From Bacteroidales bacterium (lineage in GTDB: Bacteria; Bacteroidota; Bacteroidia; Bacteroidales; VadinHA17): 35,850 nt of DNA. The DNA lies in NCBI GenBank assembly GCA_024762655.1, contig JANTHB010000034.1, positions 1 to 35,850 of the forward strand, in the 5' to 3' direction. The notes beneath the pieces are model-generated. The model was given only the letters and a program-made list of their open reading frames with translations, searched no databases and was not told the DNA's origin. A program made the translations under genes and the position numbers. Shown one piece after another: positions 18,874-26,348 of the stretch (position 1 is its first letter; every line of letters starts with the position of its first letter).

Positions 18874-19851
18874 TTACCGGATATCACTTCTATGGTTCCA
18901 CACCAGGGCGCTGGCTCCCAGGACGGCTGCGTTTTGTGTATTTAATTTGGAGGGCAGCAGTTTTACTTTTCCCTTGTATATCTCCAGGAGGTTTTGTTCC
19001 ATGTGGCGGCGGGTGGGCTCGAAAATAAGATCTCCCGACAAAGTCAGTCCTCCAAACAGAAAGATGGCTTCCGGATTGGTATGTGCCACTACATCTGCCA
19101 GTTTGTACCCCAGCATCTTCCCGGTGTGTTCAAATGCCGCCAGAGCGACTTTGTCTCCCTTTTTAGCTGCCTCACTGATGTCGGCGGCTGTCAGCTCGTT
19201 AAAGCTGAGATCTCTCAGGGGACTGTCTTCAATCATATCGCCCAGTAATTTAAATACCGTACGTTTGATGCCGGTGGCGGAGACATAGGTCTCCAGGCAT
19301 CCTTTTCTACCGCAGGCACACTGGCGGTTGCTCTCCCCCGGGCGGATGGACGTGTGCCCGATCTCTCCGGCAAAACCATCATTACCGTAAACCAACTCCC
19401 CGTTGACGACAAAGCCGCTGCCCAGTCCCGTGCCCAGGGTGATAACCACAAAATTCTTCATGCCTTTGGCTCCGCCGTAAACCATTTCACCGATGGCGGC
19501 TGCATTGGCATCATTGGTGACGGTAACCGGAAGCGTTGTAAACTGCTTAAAAAGATCTGCCAGCGGGATGATCCCTTTCCAGGGCAGGTCGGCGGCATAC
19601 TCAATGGTCCCTTTGTTGATATTCCCCATTGGGGCACCTATACCTATGCCCAAAACATCTACTTTCTCATTGAGTTTGCGGAGCTCCAGACGAACTTTCT
19701 CGTTCAGGGCAGCAAGATAAACCTCGATCTCTTCATAGTCCCGGGTTTTCATCTTCCCTTCTGCGAGAAAGTCCCCTTCCTTGTCAACAACCCCGAAGAC
19801 CGTGTTGGTTCCTCCGATATCTATGCCTATGGCAACATGTTTTTTCCCCAT
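18874..19851 (-). CDS. ROK-family sugar kinase (glucokinase-like), first of two
   Basis: 325 aa. The phosphate-binding motif is IGIDIGGTN (8-16), with NDANAAAIGE carrying the catalytic Asp, and LGTGLGSGFV. The ROK zinc site CACGRKGCLETYVSATG is intact, so this is an active-type kinase and not a helix-turn-helix repressor: no N-terminal DNA-binding domain is present. It is clearly paralogous to the kinase at 24020-24997, with the same length and motifs throughout. Its neighbours (SIS isomerase, PIG-L deacetylase, phosphofructokinase) suggest a hexose or hexosamine substrate. A repeat-rich upstream region (19863-19903) is likely its control site. Confidence 0.92.
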   Translation of the reverse strand: MGKKHVAIGIDIGGTNTVFGVVDKEGDFLAEGKMKTRDYEEIEVYLAALNEKVRLELRKLNEKVDVLGIGIGAPMGNINKGTIEYAADLPWKGIIPLADLFKQFTTLPVTVTNDANAAAIGEMVYGGAKGMKNFVVITLGTGLGSGFVVNGELVYGNDGFAGEIGHTSIRPGESNRQCACGRKGCLETYVSATGIKRTVFKLLGDMIEDSPLRDLSFNELTAADISEAAKKGDKVALAAFEHTGKMLGYKLADVVAHTNPEAIFLFGGLTLSGDLIFEPTRRHMEQNLLEIYKGKVKLLPSKLNTQNAAVLGASALVWNHRSDIR

Positions 19852-19862
19852 CGAAAAATTAT

Positions 19863-19903
19863 TTTACGGAACGAAAATATGAAAATATATTCGTTTACGG
19901 AAC
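19863..19903. promoter_or_regulatory. Operator-like repeats upstream of the first ROK kinase
   Basis: TTTACGGAAC occurs twice (19863-19872 and 19894-19903), 31 bp apart, about three helical turns. Between and overlapping them, AACGAAAATAT (19870-19880) and ATATATTCGTT (19885-19895) form an inverted repeat with 10 of 11 matches and a 4-base spacer. It ends 12 bases before the start codon. Confidence 0.45.
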
Positions 19904-19972
19904 CCGCTTCCGAAAAGTTACGGAGAAAAAACATGTGAATATAAATATCCGGGGCTTTTGGATATGTCCTTC

Positions 19973-20989
19973 CTATTTTCCCAGATATTCATTCCCCACC
20001 TTACGTGCCCGGGTAGGTTTGTCCAGGTTGATGTTCAGGGCCAGTCCTATTTCTACCAGTACATTCCATCCGGCGGCCAGCTCGACATAATCCTTGTATT
20101 CGCCTCCGTCGGGAATGAGGATGGTCGGGAAGGAGGTCTGCCGGTGTGAAATGGCTACGACCGTGCAACCGACACCCTCCACCAGCACCTGCGTGAATTT
20201 TTCTTCTTCACTCTCGAAAGGATCGATGACGATAACCACCTCATCGGGATTCATCACTTCCTCAATGCCGTGTACGGCATAGGTGCCTTCCAGGAAATCG
20301 GATTTTTTCCGGGTGATCTCATTGGTTTTGAGTGTCAGCTCTTCGGCTACGCCTGTGTTGCGTCCGGCAAAGTAGATCATCCCGGCATTTTTCATTTTTT
20401 CCACCAGGGCAGGATCCACTTTAACCTTCATGGCTTCATCCACCTGGTCTGCCAGGACGTTGAGTCCGGACATCGTTTTGCCGGTAAGGTTCCGGTAAAG
20501 GCTGTCATAAAACAAGCCTTGTTCAATCACCGATTTGGTGGCGGCAACAGCATCTTCCTTTCCACACTGCAACACATGCGTGTCCAGGGCCAGCTCTTCC
20601 AGCGGGGTGTTTTTATGGGCGGTCAAAGCAAAAAAAGCACTGTGTCCCTGGTCTTTAAGTTGTTTGAAAAGACGGACTACTTCTTTTGTTTTTCCCGAAT
20701 TGGAAGCGCCGAAAACAGCCAGATCCTCCAGCTGGTATTCCAGCGACTGGGTTGCTCCGTCGGTGTAAAGAGGCAAACGGTTCTTATCTTTCATAGAAGC
20801 ATACATGGTCCGTTTGGCCGGGAAAATACGGCTGCTGCCCTCACCGGTCAACAACATCCCCTTTTTGCTGCGAATGGGTTGAACAAAACGCTCCGTACAG
20901 GCCGGATCAAATTTGCGGATCACTTCGGTGGTCTCCAGCATTTCCCTGATCAATGCATATTGCATTTGTTTTTTATCATTTTTATCCAT
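19973..20989 (-). CDS. Double SIS-domain sugar isomerase/deaminase-like protein
   Basis: 338 aa with two SIS (sugar isomerase) domains, at about 35-165 and 180-325. The first includes LLTGEGSSRIFPAKR and FGASNSGKTKEVVRLFKQLK (the phosphosugar-binding serine-rich loop). The second includes YFAGRNTGVAEELTLKTNEITRKK and EGTYAVHGIEEVMNPDE. This resembles the isomerase half of GlmS and the AgaS/FrlB group, without the glutamine amidotransferase domain, so deamination or deglycation of an aminosugar phosphate to a hexose phosphate is plausible. Its start lies 10 bases after the PIG-L stop, so the two are coupled. Exact substrate unknown. Confidence 0.85.
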   Translation of the reverse strand: MDKNDKKQMQYALIREMLETTEVIRKFDPACTERFVQPIRSKKGMLLTGEGSSRIFPAKRTMYASMKDKNRLPLYTDGATQSLEYQLEDLAVFGASNSGKTKEVVRLFKQLKDQGHSAFFALTAHKNTPLEELALDTHVLQCGKEDAVAATKSVIEQGLFYDSLYRNLTGKTMSGLNVLADQVDEAMKVKVDPALVEKMKNAGMIYFAGRNTGVAEELTLKTNEITRKKSDFLEGTYAVHGIEEVMNPDEVVIVIDPFESEEEKFTQVLVEGVGCTVVAISHRQTSFPTILIPDGGEYKDYVELAAGWNVLVEIGLALNINLDKPTRARKVGNEYLGK

Positions 20990-20999
20990 GATATGAAGT

Positions 21000-21767
21000 T
21001 TAAAGTTTCTTAATATAATCTTTTAGTTCTTCCTGAAGGAGCGGGTCTTTCTGAAATCCGCCGCCCAGGTGCTGCCAGAACGGTTCGGCATAGTCCACGC
21101 CGACCATTTGACCGTAATTTACATTATTTTTCTTCATCTCCCCAAAAAAATCATCCATTTTATGCATGTGTCGCATCAGATCCATCTGGGATTGATGGTG
21201 AGAGAGCATATCCATTTTGGCATCGATCACGCTGGTGATATTTACGAAGAAGGAGGGAGTAGCGATCTTGTTCCCGATAGGGTCGGAAAGGGTCAGGGGT
21301 GCGGAATGGTAAAGCAGCGGGGTAATCTCCACCGGCGTTTCGTCCAGCGGAACATTGGGCAACGAGGAAATCATGGCTGCCGACTCGACGATGTTGCAGG
21401 TGGTGCGGTGGTCGCTGTGGTAGTCCACCGGAAGATGAGTGATGACAATCCCGGCTTGCACCTTGCGGATCAGCGCGATGGTTTTGAGACGCATCTCCGT
21501 CGTATCGTAAAGGAACCCGTCGCGGCCGTCCATACAGTAATAGTCGGCATCCAGGACCGCCGCCGCCTTCCGCGCTTCTTCCTTGCGCATTTCGATGGTT
21601 TTTTCTTCGGTGGAGTTGATCCCTCCCATGCCTCCGGCAGTCATGGTAGCAATGACAATACGGTACCCCCGGTCTTTTAAGAGTTTCAGGGTTCCTGCAC
21701 AGAAAGCTTCCGTATCGTCCGGGTGGGCATGAAACGAAAGCACGGTTTTGTTAAATTGATGTTCCAT
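21000..21767 (-). CDS. PIG-L/LmbE-family deacetylase
   Basis: 255 aa with the family's zinc motif HAHPDDTE (13-20) and the second metal site YHSDHRTT, which together bind Zn and define N-acetylglucosamine-type deacetylases. There is no signal peptide, so it acts in the cytosol. Placed directly before the SIS isomerase and near a ROK kinase, it probably deacetylates GlcNAc or a related N-acetyl sugar. Known members also act on GlcNAc-inositol, lipids and antibiotics, so the substrate is inferred from context. Confidence 0.88.
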   Translation of the reverse strand: MEHQFNKTVLSFHAHPDDTEAFCAGTLKLLKDRGYRIVIATMTAGGMGGINSTEEKTIEMRKEEARKAAAVLDADYYCMDGRDGFLYDTTEMRLKTIALIRKVQAGIVITHLPVDYHSDHRTTCNIVESAAMISSLPNVPLDETPVEITPLLYHSAPLTLSDPIGNKIATPSFFVNITSVIDAKMDMLSHHQSQMDLMRHMHKMDDFFGEMKKNNVNYGQMVGVDYAEPFWQHLGGGFQKDPLLQEELKDYIKKL

Positions 21768-21812
21768 TTTTTTACTTATTTTAATTTCATTTTAAATTTA
21801 CATTCTTTCTAA

Positions 21813-21891
21813 TTTGTTATCCCTGTATTCAATGTTTCTTTTATTACCTGAAACACAAAGGGCAGGCTTTTCTGTTTTATGGGATAACAAA
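21813..21891. repeat. 11-bp inverted repeat upstream of the PIG-L gene
   Basis: TTTGTTATCCC (21813-21823) and GGGATAACAAA (21881-21891) are perfect inverted copies 57 bases apart. They sit in the 129-base gap between the phosphofructokinase and the PIG-L gene. The core GGGATAACA also occurs at 23202-23210 upstream of the phosphofructokinase promoter, suggesting a shared regulator site. Confidence 0.45.
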
Positions 21892-21896
21892 ATGTC

Positions 21897-23105
21897 CTAC
21901 AATCTTTTGGCCTGTATGGGCTTCAGTCTTACAAATTCAGGCAGCGGTTCTGTCAACGGTTTCATATATTCTATAAACCGGTCGCTGACAAAATTACCCT
22001 CCTCATTGAAATAATCTCTGGGCATGGGTTTGGCTTTCACGGCCACATCATTTAAGGGTACCTGGTCGTATTGTATCCGGTAAGGATCGTTTGAGATCCG
22101 CTGCATAGACACCATCATGCCGCTTACTCCCTCTTGGGCCATTTCGACCGCCCGGACGCCACACTGGTAAGCTTCTTCGATATCCCGCTCTACGGCCCGA
22201 TCTTCGGCCGACATAATCAAGGATTCGGTAATCTGAAACTCTCCGCGGAAACCGAATTTTTCGCTGATCATCCGGTGCATATTTATGGCCACACTCGTAC
22301 CGCCCATTGCTCCGAATTCAATGTTGGAAAATTTGTCTCTGGTCTGTGAAGCGCTCACCGGGGTGCCGTCGGCATATTTAATACCCTCGCCACAGACAAT
22401 GGAAACCCAGCCGTATTGTTTATAAACTTTTTCAAAATCAGCCAGGAATTTTTCCTTGTCAAAATCAAACTCCGGGGCATAGATAAGGTGCGGAGCATCG
22501 TCTTCCGATTTTTTGGCCATCGCTGTGGCGGCAGCCAGCCAGCCGGCATCACGGCCTATGGTCTGGTAGATGACAAACTGGTCTACACGTTTCATGTCGC
22601 GGGCCAGAAAACCTGCCTGCATCACATTCAGTATATTGGAGCGGGCCGCCGAAGCAAAACCGGGTGTATGGTCGGTGCCGAAAAGGTCGTTGTCCACCGT
22701 CTTGGGGATGCCTATGCCCGTAAGTTCATAGCCGGCTTTCCGGCAAAATTGTTCCACCCTGTTGATGGTGTCCATGGTGTCATTGCCTCCGATCAGAAAA
22801 AAATACCGGATATCATATTTCTTCAGCACCTCCAGGATTACGGGAAAATCTTCTTCCTGTACCTTGTGCCGTGTGGAGCCCAGGGCGGAGGAGGGAGTGT
22901 GCTTTAATCCTTCAATGATCCCTGCGGGCTGGTTTCCCAGATCAAGGATTTCTTCTTTCATAAACCCTTCAATGCCGTATTGCATCCCGTAAACATTTTT
23001 GATCTGCGGAATATTACGGGCTGCCTCCACCACGCCGGCAAGAGAAGCGTTTATAACTGCTGTCGGACCTCCCGACTGTCCTACGATAGCATTTCCGGTC
23101 AACAT
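21897..23105 (-). CDS. 6-phosphofructokinase, PPi-dependent type
   Basis: 402 aa, phosphorylating fructose-6-phosphate. The phosphoryl-donor loop reads GGND (106-109) and the following motif is PKTVDND (134-140). In the family, Asp109 and Lys135 are at the positions where ATP enzymes have Gly, and this pair marks the pyrophosphate-using type, allowing a reversible reaction. GQSGGPTAVIN at 9-19 is the N-terminal donor-binding segment. It has a textbook promoter upstream. It leads the PIG-L, SIS and ROK genes on the same strand and would channel fructose-6-phosphate from aminosugars into glycolysis. Confidence 0.92.
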   Translation of the reverse strand: MLTGNAIVGQSGGPTAVINASLAGVVEAARNIPQIKNVYGMQYGIEGFMKEEILDLGNQPAGIIEGLKHTPSSALGSTRHKVQEEDFPVILEVLKKYDIRYFFLIGGNDTMDTINRVEQFCRKAGYELTGIGIPKTVDNDLFGTDHTPGFASAARSNILNVMQAGFLARDMKRVDQFVIYQTIGRDAGWLAAATAMAKKSEDDAPHLIYAPEFDFDKEKFLADFEKVYKQYGWVSIVCGEGIKYADGTPVSASQTRDKFSNIEFGAMGGTSVAINMHRMISEKFGFRGEFQITESLIMSAEDRAVERDIEEAYQCGVRAVEMAQEGVSGMMVSMQRISNDPYRIQYDQVPLNDVAVKAKPMPRDYFNEEGNFVSDRFIEYMKPLTEPLPEFVRLKPIQAKRL

Positions 23106-23148
23106 AATCAGTGTTTTTAATTATTATTTAGTTCCAAACAAAACGAAC

Positions 23149-23179
23149 CAAAAATACAAAAAAATAATGACCTGGCAAA
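23149..23179 (-). promoter_or_regulatory. Promoter of the phosphofructokinase gene
   Basis: On the - strand, TTTG (23179-23176), a 19-base spacer, then TATTTTTG (23156-23149), a perfect match to the Bacteroidota sigma consensus. It ends 43 bases before the start codon. Confidence 0.78.
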
Positions 23180-23201
23180 ACAGAAACGGATATTCTTTTA
23201 C

Positions 23202-23210
23202 GGGATAACA
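23202..23210. promoter_or_regulatory. GGGATAACA site upstream of the phosphofructokinase promoter
   Basis: Third copy of the 9-base core seen as an inverted pair at 21813-21891. It lies 22 bases upstream of the -33 box. A regulator site is inferred from recurrence only. Confidence 0.35.
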
Positions 23211-23308
23211 GATGCTATGGCTGAGGGTGCAAAATTTTGAAAAAGCGAGCTGAACCCTGCGATAGTTTTTTTAAATACCCCGTGTAATGATGCACGGAGA
23301 AGAAAATG

Positions 23309-23336
23309 TTTCCTACGTAGGCGCCTACGTAGGAAA
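23309..23336. repeat. Perfect 28-bp palindrome
   Basis: TTTCCTACGTAGGC (23309-23322) is followed without spacer by its exact reverse complement (23323-23336). Each half also contains CCTACGTAGG, itself a 10-bp palindrome, so the site is both inverted and direct repeat. It lies 30 bases past the stop of the CBM9-like gene and upstream of the phosphofructokinase promoter. It could be a terminator stem for the upstream operon (CATTTTCTTCT follows on the - strand) or a protein-binding site. Confidence 0.75.
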
Positions 23337-23366
23337 GACCGGCTGTCCTGTATTGCCGGTCCGGAC

Positions 23367-24023
23367 CTATGAAATGAATCTTATTTTTCCGAAAAACTCC
23401 GGACGGTGGTAATCCGGTTCGGGTGTTTTTACAGGATGCCAGGTGAGATAATGTTTCCGGGACAGATCATCTCCGATCTTGTAAAAATTAGCCCGGAAAG
23501 TTTTTCCTTCGAAAGTATCGATGGGGTGATCCGTAAACACTTCTTTGGGGATAACCAGCAGCAAGTCCCAGGTGAAATCTCCAGTTTTTTCTTCAAAAGG
23601 AGCTACCCCCAGCGAAGGATAGCGCTTGATATGGGCAAGAAGTGGCGGCGGCAGTTTCTCTCGCGGTGACCGCGAAAAACCTTTTTCTGCCAGACACGTG
23701 CCGATACAGTTGGTTTCAAAGTTGTAATACATCCCGTCCTCTCCGGGAGCTACAAAAAACTCCACGCAACTATCCTGCCATACGGGGCTGTTATCTTCGG
23801 TAAAGCGGGCCCGTATGACCGGCTCGCGGACAAAATATTTCAGGATAATATGCCCGGGATCCCAGGCAATCGTAAAATGAACTTCCGGTTTCTCCGGAAA
23901 ATCTTTCCAGTTAATTTTGTCGATAGGCTGCTTTTCCTGCGTATCCATAAATTGTGATAAAGCATGGATATCTTCCGGAGAAAGAGCAGAAGGGATTCTT
24001 TGAATTGTAAGGGTTTCCATCAT
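23367..24023 (-). CDS. CBM9-like carbohydrate-binding family protein, cytosolic
   Basis: 218 aa without signal peptide. The sequence is beta-rich and matches the CBM9-like family seen in Bacteroidota: VHFTIAWDPGHIILKYFVREPVIRARFTEDN in the front sheet, then SPVWQDSCVEFFVAPGEDGMYYNFETNCIGTC, and FRANFYKIGDDLSRKHYLTWHPV near the end. The family usually binds sugar ends in exported enzymes, and here it stands alone in the cytosol. Its ATG overlaps the stop of the ROK kinase (ATGA), so the two are translated together. The role is unknown, perhaps sensing or presenting a sugar. Confidence 0.78.
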   Translation of the reverse strand: MMETLTIQRIPSALSPEDIHALSQFMDTQEKQPIDKINWKDFPEKPEVHFTIAWDPGHIILKYFVREPVIRARFTEDNSPVWQDSCVEFFVAPGEDGMYYNFETNCIGTCLAEKGFSRSPREKLPPPLLAHIKRYPSLGVAPFEEKTGDFTWDLLLVIPKEVFTDHPIDTFEGKTFRANFYKIGDDLSRKHYLTWHPVKTPEPDYHRPEFFGKIRFIS

Positions 24024-24997
24024 TTATCCGTATTAATTTTTTCCAGTTCTTTCCAGGCCAGCGCGCTGGATCCCAATATTGCAGCATTATTTTCAGGGAT
24101 CAAAGAAGGCAGGATTTTTACGGTTCCTTTAAAAATAGACTGGATTTTTTCGTTTACATATTTCTCTGTAGGTTCAAAGATATATTTTCCGGCGTTTGAT
24201 AAGCCGCCGAAGAGGAAGATTGCTTCCGGACTGGAGAAAGCTACCGAATTGACGATAGAAAGAGCCAGCATGTCAGCTGTTTTATCAAACGCTTCCAGGG
24301 CGATGGCATCCCCCTGCTGTGCCGCTTCGGTAATCATCTTGGCGGTAAGCTGATCCGAGGGTACGTCCCGGAGGGGACTGTGAACACGTCGTTTGGCAAA
24401 CAGCTCTTCCACGGTCCGGACGATACCGGTGGCAGATACGTAAGTCTCCAGACAGCCCTGGCGTCCGCATCCGCAGTCACGTCCTCCCGGCACCATGATG
24501 GTGTGACCGACCTCACCGGCAAACCCGGTATGCCCGTATAAAACTTCTCCGTTGATCACAATTCCGCTGCCCAGACCTGTGCCCAGGGTATAGATGATAA
24601 AATTTTTCATCTCTTTGGCCCCGCCGTATATCATCTCTCCCAAAGCCGCGGCATTGGCATCGTTGGTAAGTACCACCGGTTCCGTGAAATATTTTGACAT
24701 CAGTTTACACAGAGGAGTAACCCCTTCCCAGATAAGATTGGGAGGATATTCTATGGTTCCGTTATAATAATTACCATTGGGAGCGCCTATACCGATGGCT
24801 TTTAATTCGATTTCTTCGGGGATCTTATTCAGCATCTCCCGGATGGCTTCCTGCAAGGCAGAAACATAATCATTGATATCAGGATAGTCTGTGGTGGAAA
24901 TACGGTTTTCTCCAAGGATGTTTCCGTCACGATCTACAGCACCCATCACACTGTTGGTGCCTCCGATATCGATTCCTACGGTAATGGCTTTTTTCAT
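24020..24997 (-). CDS. ROK-family sugar kinase, second of two
   Basis: 325 aa with VGIDIGGTNSVMGAVDRDG at the N terminus, NDANAAALGEMIYGGAKEMKNF with the catalytic Asp, TLGTGLGSGIV and the zinc motif CGCGRQGCLETYVSATG. It has no DNA-binding domain. It is a close paralogue of the kinase at 18874-19851 but differs between motifs, so the two may phosphorylate different sugars. It follows the MFS transporter by 28 bases and is coupled to the CBM9-like gene. With the secreted GH125 mannosidase upstream, mannose is a reasonable substrate guess. Confidence 0.92.
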   Translation of the reverse strand: MKKAITVGIDIGGTNSVMGAVDRDGNILGENRISTTDYPDINDYVSALQEAIREMLNKIPEEIELKAIGIGAPNGNYYNGTIEYPPNLIWEGVTPLCKLMSKYFTEPVVLTNDANAAALGEMIYGGAKEMKNFIIYTLGTGLGSGIVINGEVLYGHTGFAGEVGHTIMVPGGRDCGCGRQGCLETYVSATGIVRTVEELFAKRRVHSPLRDVPSDQLTAKMITEAAQQGDAIALEAFDKTADMLALSIVNSVAFSSPEAIFLFGGLSNAGKYIFEPTEKYVNEKIQSIFKGTVKILPSLIPENNAAILGSSALAWKELEKINTDK

Positions 24998-25025
24998 GAA
25001 AAAATAATTTTTTTGGATTAGGTAA

Positions 25026-26228
25026 TTAGATCTTATTCAGGGCTTTATTAACCCTGAGAGAATAAAAAGAAAGGTACAGTATGTACAGGATGGCTGCCAA
25101 CGGGACAAAAAATCCCACGGTGGTGTTGAACAGGTCTGCTACCTTTCCCATGATGGGGGGCAGGACAGCTCCTCCGACAATGGCCGTGATCATCAGGCCC
25201 GACAATTCGTTGGTGCGTTCCGGCATATCATCAATGGTAATCGAAAAAATTAACGGGAAAATATTGGCAAAGCTAATGCCTATCAATGAGATACTTACAA
25301 CAGCCAGAGATTTTCCGCCTGCCAGAAGCAGAAAAATTCCGGCCAGTGAAAAGAGAACCGTGAGAATAAGGAATCGCGTGGCTTTCATCCAGGTGAGGAT
25401 CACGGCTCCCAGAAAACGCCCGGTCATCAGCCAGAAAAAGAAAAGGCCGGTACCGGCAACGCCCAGCTTCTGAATGTCGATATTGTATTTTTCGTTCAGG
25501 TAGATGGGGATTCCCGAGCTAAAAGATTGTTCAGCTCCTACATAAAGAAAAATACCCAAAACCATCAGGGCGACAAACGGATTTTTCAACAGGCTGAAAC
25601 TGGACCGGAAAGAAGCAGGGTGTGAATTTGGATCTTTTCTTTCGTGAATGGGCGTCGGAATGAGGATAAGCAGCGTGATGAACAAGGAGATGGAATAAAT
25701 AGGAAAAATCACCTCCCATCCTACATTGAAAAACCACCGGGCAACAATCACCGGGATGAGTGATCCCGAGAGTGAGCCGATGGTTTTGACAAACTGTGCC
25801 AGGGAAAGATTACGCGAGTATCTCCCTTCCGGAGATACATCCCGCATGATGGGATTGCCGGCAACCTGCAGGATGGCGTTCCCGCTGCCCAGCAACAATA
25901 CGGTCAACAACAAAAATATATAAGGAAAAGAACCGGGCTCCTGGGAATTCAGTCCTCCTATGATGGGGATTATCAGGCCGAGGAGAGCAACCCCCAGCCC
26001 CAGGACCAATACATGCTTCTTTCCTTTTTTATCCTGGTATATCCCCATAGGGATAGATAAAATCAGAAACATCAGCAAACCCATAAACTGGATCAATGTA
26101 GCTGAAAAATTACTCAGCTCATAGTGTTTTTTGGCCAGCCCCACCAGGGGGCCTATAACATCACCGAATCCCATACATAGAAAAGCCAAAAAAACCGCAG
26201 TCGTCTGAAGTTTGGAAGGTCTTGTCAT
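25026..26228 (-). CDS. MFS sugar transporter (FHS/FucP-like)
   Basis: 400 aa with about twelve hydrophobic segments, and the cytoplasmic MFS signature after TM2 (GIYQDKKGKKHVLVLG). It looks like the FucP/GluP-type hexose:proton symporters common in this phylum, though the sugar is not readable. It starts the unit transporter-ROK kinase-CBM9-like protein. A clear promoter and a LacI-type palindrome lie in its leader, so it is probably sugar-induced. Confidence 0.88.
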   Translation of the reverse strand: MTRPSKLQTTAVFLAFLCMGFGDVIGPLVGLAKKHYELSNFSATLIQFMGLLMFLILSIPMGIYQDKKGKKHVLVLGLGVALLGLIIPIIGGLNSQEPGSFPYIFLLLTVLLLGSGNAILQVAGNPIMRDVSPEGRYSRNLSLAQFVKTIGSLSGSLIPVIVARWFFNVGWEVIFPIYSISLFITLLILIPTPIHERKDPNSHPASFRSSFSLLKNPFVALMVLGIFLYVGAEQSFSSGIPIYLNEKYNIDIQKLGVAGTGLFFFWLMTGRFLGAVILTWMKATRFLILTVLFSLAGIFLLLAGGKSLAVVSISLIGISFANIFPLIFSITIDDMPERTNELSGLMITAIVGGAVLPPIMGKVADLFNTTVGFFVPLAAILYILYLSFYSLRVNKALNKI

Positions 26229-26240
26229 AATATATTGTGT

Positions 26241-26252
26241 TAAAACGTTTTA
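26241..26252. promoter_or_regulatory. LacI-type operator in the MFS transporter leader
   Basis: TAAAACGTTTTA is a perfect 12-bp palindrome with the central CG typical of LacI/GalR-family operators. It lies between the -7 box (26266-26273) and the start codon (26228), where bound repressor would block transcription. No LacI-family gene is in this window. Confidence 0.62.
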
Positions 26253-26265
26253 GTTAACAGAACAA

Positions 26266-26295
26266 CAAAAATAAAAACTTTTCCCCAAAAACAAA
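26266..26295 (-). promoter_or_regulatory. Promoter of the MFS transporter operon
   Basis: On the - strand, TTTG (26295-26292), an 18-base spacer, then TATTTTTG (26273-26266), an exact match to the Bacteroidota pattern. Confidence 0.72.
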
Positions 26296-26348
26296 AGATT
26301 GCTATAAAACTTCCATCCTGGAACACAGGTTTCTCTTTTTCTTTAATT

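Noticed and set aside
20270-21013. 247-aa open frame on the + strand, and a similar one at 27105-27854
   Set aside because: Both lie opposite well-supported genes (SIS isomerase and GH125) and arise from codon bias in the real frame.
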